Position numbers and translations under genes: made by a program
The notes under the pieces: generated by a model
Told to the model about the DNA's origin: nothing
Databases searched by the model: none
The model's input: the letters and a program-made list of their open reading frames with translations, nothing else
Source of the DNA: a virus
Strand: one strand, 5' to 3'
IMG/VR virus record: IMGVR_UViG_3300010885_035744
Location: 1-27,354 of that record
DNA length: 27,354 nucleotides
In this document: positions 5,957-12,707 of the stretch, piece by piece
Position numbering within the stretch: the stretch's first letter is position 1
How the letters are laid out: every line of letters starts with the position of its first letter

Positions 5957-7171
5957 ATGCCGTTAGGTAAGCAGTTCCGAAACACCTATTGGGAAGACGA
6001 AAACGGCAATACGAGGTATGCCCTTGATAAGGGAGGAGATCGTCCCGAATATACCTCTTCCTCTGCCGAAGTTGAAAAGCCCACGCAAGGCATGCTTTTT
6101 GACCCCTACACCGGTACGGGGTACAAGGAAGACCCTTCCGTGCATCCTATCCAGCGACAGGCCATAGCATCTAACGCTCTTGGTTGGCCTGAAGATGATC
6201 GCCTCAGTCAGTCTTTGGCCGATTCTGGTATTCCAATACAAACAATGCGTAAGATAAACACTAGCGCCAAAGTAAGCCCAATTCCTAGTATGTATGGCAA
6301 CGCTGCTCAATATAGCCCTGATGATAATGAGCTACTTTTAGATAGCAATCAAGCTATGTCCTCTCCAGACACAATAGGGGCGGCTCTTACCCATGAAATA
6401 GGCCATCATCTAGATCGTAGTGTTCATAAGACTACTGAAGGACGTCTAAGGTTCTTAGACCCTGTCTACACTGACATGTGGGACGATCCTGACACCCCTT
6501 CTAAGCTTCCCGAAGGCCCCACTCCTGACTGGGATTCGGAATATACAGGAGGCGCCGATCCTGTTGAGGAAGGAAAAGCTGACGCCTTTATGGACAGGTC
6601 TCATACATTCTCTGATGTGTATGAGCACAAGATGCCTGAGGTGGTAGCTAGAAACATGTCTGAGCCTTTCTCAGATAGAGGGTATGGGGTTAATGCCCGT
6701 AGTTGGAAACGGAAAAAAAACCACGATCATACTGACACCAATAGAGCGCTTTATGCTGCAACAAGGATTCTTGCCAGTAAAGGTGACTCTGCTGGCTCAG
6801 ATCTTCCCAATAGATCAGAAGTACTTAACGACACTTATGGAAGTAGATACTCAACACTGACTGATATGCCTGAACCATATGATTTTCCTCATGGTTTTGA
6901 TGATTCCGGTTATAAAAAAGCCACTGAAGAAGCACTCCAAGGCGCACAACATACCAATAATAAGACTTTGTTGGGTCACTACGTTTCTAGAAACCCCGGC
7001 CTTATTACTAGTTTGCATGGTATAAATCCTCTTCTTGGAGACGCCGCTAGAGAGGCTCACGCCCACTACAAGAGTATCGAACCCGCTGATGGTACATATC
7101 TTAAGCGCCAGCGAGAAGAAGCCAAGGCGGCTCGTGGAGAGCAATTGAGATTTGATCTAGAGGGTATTTGA
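5957..7171 (+). CDS. Zincin-like metallopeptidase-fold protein (HEIGH), paralogue B
   Basis: 404 residues. LTHEIGHHLDRS gives HExxH at 146-150, followed by DPVEEGKADAFMD (Glu205). It is paralogous to the preceding protein along its length: MPLGKQFRNTYWEDENG, QGMLFDPYTGTG (QGMLF 44-48), zincin core, RALYAATRI, and a helical C-terminus. It ends GEQLRFDLEGI, so it has a second Q-L-x-F motif at 396-399. The start is 1 nt after the previous stop, with a weak AGAAGGA ribosome site inside the upstream gene. Motif conservation suggests zinc binding is kept; activity is inferred, not shown. Confidence 0.68.
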   Translation: MPLGKQFRNTYWEDENGNTRYALDKGGDRPEYTSSSAEVEKPTQGMLFDPYTGTGYKEDPSVHPIQRQAIASNALGWPEDDRLSQSLADSGIPIQTMRKINTSAKVSPIPSMYGNAAQYSPDDNELLLDSNQAMSSPDTIGAALTHEIGHHLDRSVHKTTEGRLRFLDPVYTDMWDDPDTPSKLPEGPTPDWDSEYTGGADPVEEGKADAFMDRSHTFSDVYEHKMPEVVARNMSEPFSDRGYGVNARSWKRKKNHDHTDTNRALYAATRILASKGDSAGSDLPNRSEVLNDTYGSRYSTLTDMPEPYDFPHGFDDSGYKKATEEALQGAQHTNNKTLLGHYVSRNPGLITSLHGINPLLGDAAREAHAHYKSIEPADGTYLKRQREEAKAARGEQLRFDLEGI

Positions 7172-7172
7172 T

Positions 7173-7871
7173 ATGGACCCTGAGAAACTCAGCAAATATC
7201 AATTTAGCGCTGGGACTAAATTTCACGATGCTAAAAACCGTGATGCCGGTAAAACCGTAGTAACTGCCCATCGACAAGGTGATGACCCCTCTACTACTCC
7301 ACCAGTAGCAGCCTTATACATAGGTCATGGGGGGATTAGCCAAGCTTCTTCTCAATTAGAAATAAATAACCCAGATAGTTCTTGGGAGCATGGCGTAAAT
7401 GAAGATGAACACGGTCAGAGGTTTTGGACCGGAGGATCTTTTGACAAGCCTTGGGCCAGTGACATTGACTCTATGTCATGGTTAGGAACTACTGATCGCA
7501 ATCCTCATCTTCTTAGAGGACTTTTAGCCACTGCGGGCGTTGAGCACGCCAGAACTAGAGGACCCGGAAGGCTGCACGCTGACTTAAGTATGACAGAAGA
7601 TAGTGCTAGAATTGCACGTCGTCTATCTAAATCATTAGGATTAAAGCCACATCCTTCAAATCCTGAAATGAAATCTAATAATGAAGACTGGAAAGAAGAT
7701 ATCCACCTTAATGAACTAACTAATCATGGTATTTATACTGGTTCCGCTGATGTTCTCCAGCCGGTATCTTCTGATGAGGTAGCTGTTAACGTGGGTACCG
7801 TCTTCGGTAAAAGAACTCGTAAGAAAAAGCCTACGGGTCCTCAACCTGAGCAATTGAGATTTGATATCTGA
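7173..7871 (+). CDS. GNAT-like protein with C-terminal QLRF motif
   Basis: 232 residues. The middle (about 95-165) reads as a GNAT-like core: TTDRNPHLLRGLLATAGVEH resembles the acetyl-CoA loop and following helix, then DSARIARRLSKSLGL resembles the C-terminal helix and strand. The R-x-x-G-x-A loop is weaker than in the gene at 3639, so the family call is tentative. The N-terminus MDPEKLSKYQF has a leucine four residues before Q-F, as in other proteins here. The C-terminus PEQLRFDI (QLRF 227-230) nearly repeats the end of the preceding zincin. The start lies 1 nt after the zincin stop. The acceptor is unknown. Confidence 0.5.
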   Translation: MDPEKLSKYQFSAGTKFHDAKNRDAGKTVVTAHRQGDDPSTTPPVAALYIGHGGISQASSQLEINNPDSSWEHGVNEDEHGQRFWTGGSFDKPWASDIDSMSWLGTTDRNPHLLRGLLATAGVEHARTRGPGRLHADLSMTEDSARIARRLSKSLGLKPHPSNPEMKSNNEDWKEDIHLNELTNHGIYTGSADVLQPVSSDEVAVNVGTVFGKRTRKKKPTGPQPEQLRFDI

Positions 7872-8635
7872 TGGCCGCTATTAATAATCTGCGATTAGAG
7901 CAATTCATGCGTCACTATCCCGACATGATGCGTGAAAGCTTAGCCTTTGGTAAAAGGGCGGCTTTAGAGGAGCACGGGCAGCGTACCGCTCCTTATGGGG
8001 GCAACATAGGACCCACCATAAATGCAGATAACTACATTAATCCGGGTGACGCCGTAGGAGAGCGTGTTATCGCTCATATCCACTCACCCGCCTCTCAGGC
8101 TTCTTTTGCCCTACATAACCCTGATAATCCTAATCGACTTACTCGTAGCCCATTTAGGCGTGCTCCTCATATTTATACGATAAGTCGTCTCAGCCCCAGT
8201 GGATCTTCTATCGATGAGCACCTCGGGTGGACTACAGGACTTTCTTTGTCTAATGCAGGACTTTGGGTCGACAAAGACGAATTGAAAACACATCTAATAG
8301 ATAAAAACGTAGGAACTAAGAAAGTAAACAAAACTACGGGAGAAGTACAGCAGCGGGAACCAAGAGGAGCGGACGCTGCAAAGACTAGGAATACCGCTAT
8401 CAGTGGCATTATTTCTTCTACTCCCCGTTCTACCAAGGATTACCATAGTCTGATAGTAAAACCGGGTTATGTAGCCGATGCTGATACTGGGGAAGACATC
8501 TATGAGCATCCTCTTCATAGCGATATAGAGTCGAAAGCACCCGGAGGGTTAGTAGTACCTTCTTTGGGAAGACGCTTAGTATTAGGTAACAGTGGTAACT
8601 TGTTTAGACCAAGCGCTTTATATCTTCCACATTAA
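7871..8635 (+). CDS. Hypothetical protein with MAAxNN N-terminal signature
   Basis: 254 residues, function not recognised. MAAINNLRLEQFMRHY matches the MAAxDN signature family and has a leucine at position 7 and Q-F at 11-12. The body includes a Pro/Arg/Ser-rich middle (LTRSPFRRAPHIYTISRLSP). A Lys-rich segment (about 140-170) may be a linker, and the tail has many hydrophobic beta-like stretches (GGLVVPSLGRRLVLGNSG). There is no Cys, no HExxH and no membrane helix. It is the last gene of the 4493-8635 operon, overlapping the GNAT-like stop (TGATG). Operon position suggests the same class of role as its neighbours. Confidence 0.62.
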   Translation: MAAINNLRLEQFMRHYPDMMRESLAFGKRAALEEHGQRTAPYGGNIGPTINADNYINPGDAVGERVIAHIHSPASQASFALHNPDNPNRLTRSPFRRAPHIYTISRLSPSGSSIDEHLGWTTGLSLSNAGLWVDKDELKTHLIDKNVGTKKVNKTTGEVQQREPRGADAAKTRNTAISGIISSTPRSTKDYHSLIVKPGYVADADTGEDIYEHPLHSDIESKAPGGLVVPSLGRRLVLGNSGNLFRPSALYLPH

Positions 8636-8640
8636 TAAGA

Positions 8641-8646
8641 TATAAT
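8641..8646 (+). promoter_or_regulatory. -10 box of leaderless gene at 8653
   Basis: TATAAT ends 6 nt before ATG 8653, directly after the stop of the previous operon. Confidence 0.62.
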
Positions 8647-8652
8647 ATAGTC

Positions 8653-8853
8653 ATGCACTCAAAGTCATCTGAATCATTCAAGCGCTCGGGTATTCCCGAA
8701 AATCACCATGACTTTTTGGCAGTAGCTCAAGCACACCAGCATGCTCTTACTGACCTTCAACGTAAGGGTTTCCCCCTTAACCACCCTCTTGTCCAGCATC
8801 ATCTTGAGCAACATACCAATGCTGCCCGAAGCGCTTCTATTCGTCAACCATAA
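8653..8853 (+). CDS. Small His-rich hypothetical protein
   Basis: 66 residues with many His and Gln residues in helical spacing (NHHDFLAVAQAHQHA, VQHHLEQHTNAA). It is probably all helical, perhaps two helices around a KGFPLNHP turn. The His pattern could suggest metal binding, but no known motif is present. Monocistronic, with its own leaderless promoter. Confidence 0.6.
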   Translation: MHSKSSESFKRSGIPENHHDFLAVAQAHQHALTDLQRKGFPLNHPLVQHHLEQHTNAARSASIRQP

Positions 8854-8855
8854 TG

Positions 8856-8874
8856 TGTGTCTATAATAGACACA
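8856..8874 (+). promoter_or_regulatory. Promoter with perfect 9-bp dyad centred on the -10
   Basis: TGTGTCTAT and ATAGACACA are perfect inverted arms around A8865. The -10 box TATAAT (8862-8867) lies at the centre, which is a strong operator candidate. Transcription would start near 8874, giving a leader of about 30 nt. Confidence 0.6.
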
Positions 8875-8905
8875 TACACTTTTCTCTCTTAAGGATGTTT
8901 AAAAC

Positions 8906-9187
8906 ATGAACACAGCTCGCAAAGAAAACGATCTCGGTCGTAGGGTTGACCTAAATGCCCATTTAGCCCGTGAAGCCCATTTAGCCCGTGAAGCTGCATT
9001 TACTGAGGTGCCGCTTGATGAGATGACTGAAAGTGGCCTTGTCCACTCCAACATCTATGGCGAGCGCAATGAGGGTTATCCGGGTCAGGGAGAGTATGGG
9101 TATGACGAGTTTGAAGATCCTCGTGAAGCCCAAGTTCATCCTGACGAGCGTGGAGACTACGAAGCTGCTCAGCGCGGCTTGATGTAA
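8906..9187 (+). CDS. Small acidic protein with in-frame hexapeptide duplication
   Basis: 93 residues, acidic, function not recognised. It is one of the few genes here with a real 5' leader: consensus TATAAT, then AAGGATG as a Shine-Dalgarno site before ATG 8906, a combination that suggests strong expression. Residues AHLARE are duplicated in tandem (NAHLAREAHLAREAAF, about 18-33), coming from an exact 18-bp duplication. The C-terminal half is Gly/Tyr/Glu-rich (GQGEYGYDEFEDPREAQ) and probably disordered. It could be a scaffold or internal structural protein; this is a guess from expression signals and composition only. Confidence 0.65.
   Translation: MNTARKENDLGRRVDLNAHLAREAHLAREAAFTEVPLDEMTESGLVHSNIYGERNEGYPGQGEYGYDEFEDPREAQVHPDERGDYEAAQRGLM
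8957..8992 (+). repeat. 18-bp tandem duplication inside a CDS
   Basis: GCCCATTTAGCCCGTGAA occurs twice back to back (8957-8974 and 8975-8992) with no mismatch. It encodes AHLARE twice. Confidence 0.9.
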
Positions 9188-9190
9188 TCC

Positions 9191-9226
9191 TTGACCATTT
9201 TGTCTAATGCCGCTAGTATAAGCGGC
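9191..9226 (+). promoter_or_regulatory. Promoter of glycosyltransferase gene with dyad
   Basis: TTGACC (9191-9196), 17 nt, then TAGTAT (9214-9219), ending 8 nt before ATG 9228. GCCGCT (9209-9214) and AGCGGC (9221-9226) are inverted arms that flank the -10. Confidence 0.6.
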
Positions 9227-9227
9227 C

Positions 9228-10442
9228 ATGACATCTGCTCTCATCAACGTAGTCCTTATCGGTCATAACGACACTGATATCAGTACTAATCTCGTCTTAG
9301 AGGCCCCTCCGCATGAAGCAGAGGGGTTCTCTGTTTTATCGTTAGAAACCGATATCCACATCGAACGAGTGCTTGCCGCAGAGCACGTTCACGTCATCTG
9401 TTCTTTTGGTGACTTAGAGGATTACAAAGAGCTTTTTGATCTTTCTCTTGAATATCGCCGCCGTTGGCTGCATTTCGAGGATAAGAACAAGAATGCTGGA
9501 GAACTGGCTCAATCAGTCATTAATTGCTTTGTGAACGTAGTAGGGAACGCTCCTTCCGATACTCCGCTGGTGTCGGTGTTTACTCCGACATACAACACTG
9601 GAAAAGACATAAACAAGGTATATCAATCCCTCCTAAACCAGTCGTACGACAACTGGGAATGGGTCATCTATGATGACTCCACTGAGGGAGCTACTATTGA
9701 ATATGCCTTTGACATTTCCAAGAATGACCCACGAGTAAAGGTGTTCTTGTCAATGAAACCCCTTGGGATCATTGGAGAGGTCAAGCGGCGATGTGCGGGG
9801 CTTACCAAGGGTGAGATCCTCGTAGAACTAGACCATGATGATGAGTTGACAGACAATTGTCTCATGGACCTTGTATCGGCCTTCAAAGAGTTCCCCGATG
9901 CCGGTTTCGCTTACACGGACTGTGCGGAAGTATTTGATGATGGCGAAAACGCTACCTATGGCGAAACATACGCTTTTGGGTTCGGATCGTACCGATATGA
10001 GGATTATCGGGGTAAAAATTATGCCGTGAGTAACTATCCCTCCGTGAACGCAAAGACCGTGCGTCACATCGTCGGCATGCCCAATCACGTCAGGGCATGG
10101 CGACGGAGGGATTATTTTGAGATTGGGGGCCATAATCCTGATCTTCATGTGGCTGATGACTACGAACTCTGTATCAGAACCTTCCTTATGACTCGTATGA
10201 TTCATATCAACAAGCTCGGGTATATTCAGACGCTCAACAGGAGCGGAAGTAACACTCAGCGGGTCAGGAATAAGGAAATTCAGCGGTTGGTGCGCTTGCT
10301 CTCCAATGCCTATGAGGAAGCCATCCATGAGCGCTTTGTGGAACTGGGTGTGGACGACTTTATCTGGACTGAAGACGGTCTGGATTGGGATCGTAACCCT
10401 GAGGACAATTTCCGTGCTAACTATGAGTGGCCTGTTTTATAG
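9228..10442 (+). CDS. Family 2 glycosyltransferase
   Basis: 404 residues. The GT-A domain starts near residue 115 with LVSVFTPTYNTGKDI. It continues with SLLNQSYDNWEWVIYDDSTEG, then the nucleotide-sugar and metal-binding segment VELDHDDELTD (DxDD near 202-205), and a later VADDYELCIR near the acceptor side. This is the normal order for inverting GT2 enzymes. The first 110 residues are a separate alpha/beta domain. There is no membrane anchor, so it acts in the cytoplasm. It sits two genes away from the fibre genes, so one plausible job is to glycosylate a virion fibre or capsid protein, as reported for other actinophages. Teichoic acid or DNA-base modification are alternatives. The start is fixed by the -10 at 9214. 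Confidence 0.88.
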   Translation: MTSALINVVLIGHNDTDISTNLVLEAPPHEAEGFSVLSLETDIHIERVLAAEHVHVICSFGDLEDYKELFDLSLEYRRRWLHFEDKNKNAGELAQSVINCFVNVVGNAPSDTPLVSVFTPTYNTGKDINKVYQSLLNQSYDNWEWVIYDDSTEGATIEYAFDISKNDPRVKVFLSMKPLGIIGEVKRRCAGLTKGEILVELDHDDELTDNCLMDLVSAFKEFPDAGFAYTDCAEVFDDGENATYGETYAFGFGSYRYEDYRGKNYAVSNYPSVNAKTVRHIVGMPNHVRAWRRRDYFEIGGHNPDLHVADDYELCIRTFLMTRMIHINKLGYIQTLNRSGSNTQRVRNKEIQRLVRLLSNAYEEAIHERFVELGVDDFIWTEDGLDWDRNPEDNFRANYEWPVL

Positions 10443-10460
10443 TATGTAGACATCTCATGG

Positions 10461-10466
10461 TACTAT
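10461..10466 (+). promoter_or_regulatory. -10 box of leaderless endolysin gene
   Basis: TACTAT ends 7 nt before ATG 10474. No Shine-Dalgarno sequence is seen. Confidence 0.55.
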
Positions 10467-10473
10467 TTAATCC

Positions 10474-11541
10474 ATGAGCTACTACCTTTTAGACAACCCG
10501 CCCGCTAGTCAGCAATTCTGGCCGTCACGAAACAACCCTTGGAATGGTGGAATAGTTATTCACACCACTGAAGGCGTTGGTGGATACGATTCGGCAGAGA
10601 ATACTGCTGCATTTATCTCCCGCCGTTCTGATCCGGGTTCATACCATGTGATTACGGATCTCAACGGTCCTGTGTGGCTTATGCCTATTGATTACACCGC
10701 TTTCGGTGTTGCTGCGTCAGGTTACAACTCCTCCTGTGTCATGGTTGCTCTGGCCGCTATCAGTGCTGATCTTGACCTCGGTAACGGCTATACGCCCACT
10801 GAGATTGATTACATGGCTCAGGCCATTGTTGACGCATGGCGTCAAGGTGGTTTCGATCCAATGGCTGGTCTTCAGTTCATCGGTGAGGGCGTGAAAACCG
10901 GGCAGGGTCTCGCTCATCATGGAGATGCTCAGCCTTGGGACCGTTCAGACGCATGGAGCCGATCACCGCAGCGAGCAGAGTTTGATGACTATCTCCTTGC
11001 ACGCATAGCTGCCCATGCCGGTGGTGTTGCTCCTGAGCCGCAGCCTCCGTTCGTTCCCCCGACTCCTCCTGCTACTGCCATCTGGCAGGTCGGTTCCACT
11101 GGCGACAAGGTTAAGTCCATCCAAACTCTTGTTGGAGTTCCCGCTGATGGAGTGTTCGGTCCTCAGACTGAGGCCGCTGTGCGTCAGTGGCAATCGAACT
11201 TGAAACTTGATGCTGATGGTGTTTGGGGTCCTGCGACTGAAGAGGCGACGAATAACCTCTTTGCCTTCCTTGCCAATCTTCCTATTGTTCAGGAAGTCAA
11301 TCCTAACAATGAGTTCCTCAAGGCGCTCTCTGAGGCTACAACGCAGGTTCTACAGCAGAGTTCTGCTGGAGGCGCTGTAAAGGTCCTTCAGGCCGGTCTG
11401 AACGGCAAGGGATACCCTCTTGTCGCTGACGGTGTGTTTGGACCTGCTACTGATAGTGCTGTTCGGCGTTTCCAAGGAGACCGAGGTCTTCAGGTTGATG
11501 GAATCGTTGGTCAGCAAACTTGGAATGCTCTGTTTCGTTAA
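10474..11541 (+). CDS. Endolysin: N-acetylmuramoyl-L-alanine amidase with two peptidoglycan-binding domains
   Basis: 355 residues. The N-terminal PGRP/amidase-2 domain (about 1-175) shows zinc ligands in GIVIHTTEG (His30) and GLAHHGDAQPWDRSDAW (His148 or 149), and SYHVITDLNG (His58) in the middle. A Pro-rich linker (180-205) leads to two PG_binding_1 domains, about 206-262 (DGVFGPQTEAAVRQWQ) and 297-354 (DGVFGPATDSAVRRFQ). It cleaves the bond between muramic acid and the stem peptide at lysis. There is no signal peptide, so it needs a holin or another route; no holin is recognised nearby. Its codons are richer in G/C than those of the 4639-8635 genes. Confidence 0.92.
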   Translation: MSYYLLDNPPASQQFWPSRNNPWNGGIVIHTTEGVGGYDSAENTAAFISRRSDPGSYHVITDLNGPVWLMPIDYTAFGVAASGYNSSCVMVALAAISADLDLGNGYTPTEIDYMAQAIVDAWRQGGFDPMAGLQFIGEGVKTGQGLAHHGDAQPWDRSDAWSRSPQRAEFDDYLLARIAAHAGGVAPEPQPPFVPPTPPATAIWQVGSTGDKVKSIQTLVGVPADGVFGPQTEAAVRQWQSNLKLDADGVWGPATEEATNNLFAFLANLPIVQEVNPNNEFLKALSEATTQVLQQSSAGGAVKVLQAGLNGKGYPLVADGVFGPATDSAVRRFQGDRGLQVDGIVGQQTWNALFR

Positions 11542-11555
11542 TAAATAGATTGTGA

Positions 11556-11561
11556 GATACT
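11556..11561 (+). promoter_or_regulatory. -10 box of leaderless gene at 11568
   Basis: GATACT ends 6 nt before ATG 11568. It is a weaker match to TATAAT, but the spacing fits the pattern. Confidence 0.45.
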
Positions 11562-11567
11562 AATACC

Positions 11568-12047
11568 ATGGAAAAATTAAGTCATTCTAACGGTGATGGG
11601 TCTACTATGTCCCGACAATTTGCCCCTGATCTGGTCTCTTCAGATGCCCATGCTGCTAGGCAGATGGGTAAATCCCGTTATGGTATATATGAACCTAATG
11701 CGGGTGGATCTGGTAAAAAGCCGCCTGTCTATAAATTCCACAATGGTTTGGGAGACTCTGAACCTGAAAAGGGCGAAGGCAAGTATGGAGGTCATACACC
11801 TCCAGCACCTCGGTACGACCACAACGCTCCTATTGATAAACCCGCTACTCCTAAGAAGGAGCCTTATAATCCTCAGGCGAAACTTTTGGATGACAAGAAG
11901 AGTGATAGTCGTCCTAAGGCTAGTGGTTCTGACAATAAACCCAAGCCTAATAAGCCTAATAAGCACACCAGTATGCCTTCTCGTCCAGCAGATATGCCCA
12001 GTAAAAAGGGACCTTACAGTCCTCCTACTAAAAAAGACAAAAAGTAA
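11568..12047 (+). CDS. Disordered Pro/Lys-rich protein
   Basis: 159 residues, function not recognised. The first 45 residues are mixed (MEKLSHSNGDGSTMSRQF, AARQMGKSRYGIYEPNAGG). From there on it is low-complexity Pro, Lys, Asp, Ser and Asn (KPNKPNKHTSMPSRPADMPS), probably unstructured and basic. It lies between the endolysin and the fibre module and has its own promoter. A role as a virion linker or nucleic-acid-binding protein is possible, but nothing specific is seen. The overlapping +1 frame is also open but has an implausible composition. Confidence 0.6.
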   Translation: MEKLSHSNGDGSTMSRQFAPDLVSSDAHAARQMGKSRYGIYEPNAGGSGKKPPVYKFHNGLGDSEPEKGEGKYGGHTPPAPRYDHNAPIDKPATPKKEPYNPQAKLLDDKKSDSRPKASGSDNKPKPNKPNKHTSMPSRPADMPSKKGPYSPPTKKDKK

Positions 12048-12067
12048 CCAAGTTTCAAACTATGGGA

Positions 12068-12099
12068 TACTATTCTCATAGTACTATCAGGAGAACGTA
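12068..12099 (+). promoter_or_regulatory. Leadered promoter and strong Shine-Dalgarno for 12100 operon
   Basis: TACTAT (12068-12073) is a likely -10. A 10-bp palindrome ATAGTACTAT lies at 12078-12087. AGGAGA (12089-12094) sits 5 nt before ATG 12100. Unlike most first genes here, this transcript has a leader of about 20 nt with a good ribosome site. Confidence 0.55.
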
Positions 12100-12375
12100 A
12101 TGGGACGATCAGCAGAGTTCTACACTTGGGCAGCTAACGCTGGTAATTCCATGGTGGGCAACATCCTTAATGCCTTTCAACCGCACGCTGAGTTCAAACA
12201 AGCGGCGTTTGAAATTGGACATCCTGAGGATGTTGGTAATATCGCTATTGCCGATGGACTTCCTCTCAACGATCAGTATGGAGCTATTCACCGTCTGAAG
12301 AATGAGGATTCTGAAGGCATGTGGCACCACGAAGAAAACGAGACTCCTGAAGAAGAAGCCGCAGAAGATAAATAA
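12100..12375 (+). CDS. Hypothetical protein, first gene of tail-fibre operon
   Basis: 91 residues. The N-terminal MGRSAEFYTWAANAGNSM is followed by a short hydrophobic stretch and an acidic C-terminal tail (DSEGMWHHEENETPEEEAAE). There is no clear membrane helix and the function is unknown. It is translationally coupled to the next gene by a one-base overlap (TAATG). Shared transcription with fibre genes suggests a small structural or assembly protein. Confidence 0.65.
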   Translation: MGRSAEFYTWAANAGNSMVGNILNAFQPHAEFKQAAFEIGHPEDVGNIAIADGLPLNDQYGAIHRLKNEDSEGMWHHEENETPEEEAAEDK

Positions 12376-12707
12376 TGGCGACTTCGTTACCTCTCGTTAT
12401 ACGCATAGGTGACGATAAGACACTGGACTTCACGTTTCGTTTGAAGTCTGGTGCTTATCTTGACATTTCCGGCAGGACTTACACCGCCCAGATTCGTCGT
12501 ACCTATTCAGACCCCAACGTCCTTGCTGCGTTTACTTGCAACGTGGTGAACGGACCCAATGGGCATCTGGTTTGCACTCTTCCAAATGCCGTCACCAGCG
12601 CCCTCAGAGTGGGCAGTGCAAAATGGGATTTGCAAGAAGAGTATGGGAACGTAAGCAACACCATATTTAGTGGAACGGTTTCAATACAACAGGAAGTATC
12701 TCAATGA
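12375..12707 (+). CDS. Tail-fibre adaptor-like protein (BppU N-terminal-type)
   Basis: 110 residues, all-beta. LVIRIGDDKTLDFTFRLKSG, then LDISGRTYTAQIRRTYSD, a mid segment ending LVCTLPNAVTSALRVGSAKWD, and final SGTVSIQQEVS follow the layout of small baseplate/fibre N-terminal domains: a leading strand, D-I-S-G-x-T-x-x-A-Q-I-R, a T-x-x-L-x-x-G-x-x-x-W-D segment, then a last strand. This family usually precedes fibre genes and acts as an attachment or adaptor domain. The stop overlaps the next start (ATGA), fitting co-assembly with the collagen-like fibre. Confidence 0.6.
   Translation: MATSLPLVIRIGDDKTLDFTFRLKSGAYLDISGRTYTAQIRRTYSDPNVLAAFTCNVVNGPNGHLVCTLPNAVTSALRVGSAKWDLQEEYGNVSNTIFSGTVSIQQEVSQ

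Noticed and set aside
8173-8518. Antisense open frames under gene 7871
   Set aside because: No promoter or ribosome site is seen; Ser/Leu/Phe-rich translations are typical of antisense shadows of A/T-rich genes.
10467-10473. Shine-Dalgarno for the endolysin
   Set aside because: TTAATCC has no purine-rich core; the start is better explained by the leaderless pattern.
11593-12081. 162-residue open frame overlapping 11568
   Set aside because: It has a hydrophobic, Leu/Ile/Met-rich composition expected of a shadow frame. The 11568 frame has the -10 box and a typical disordered phage composition.
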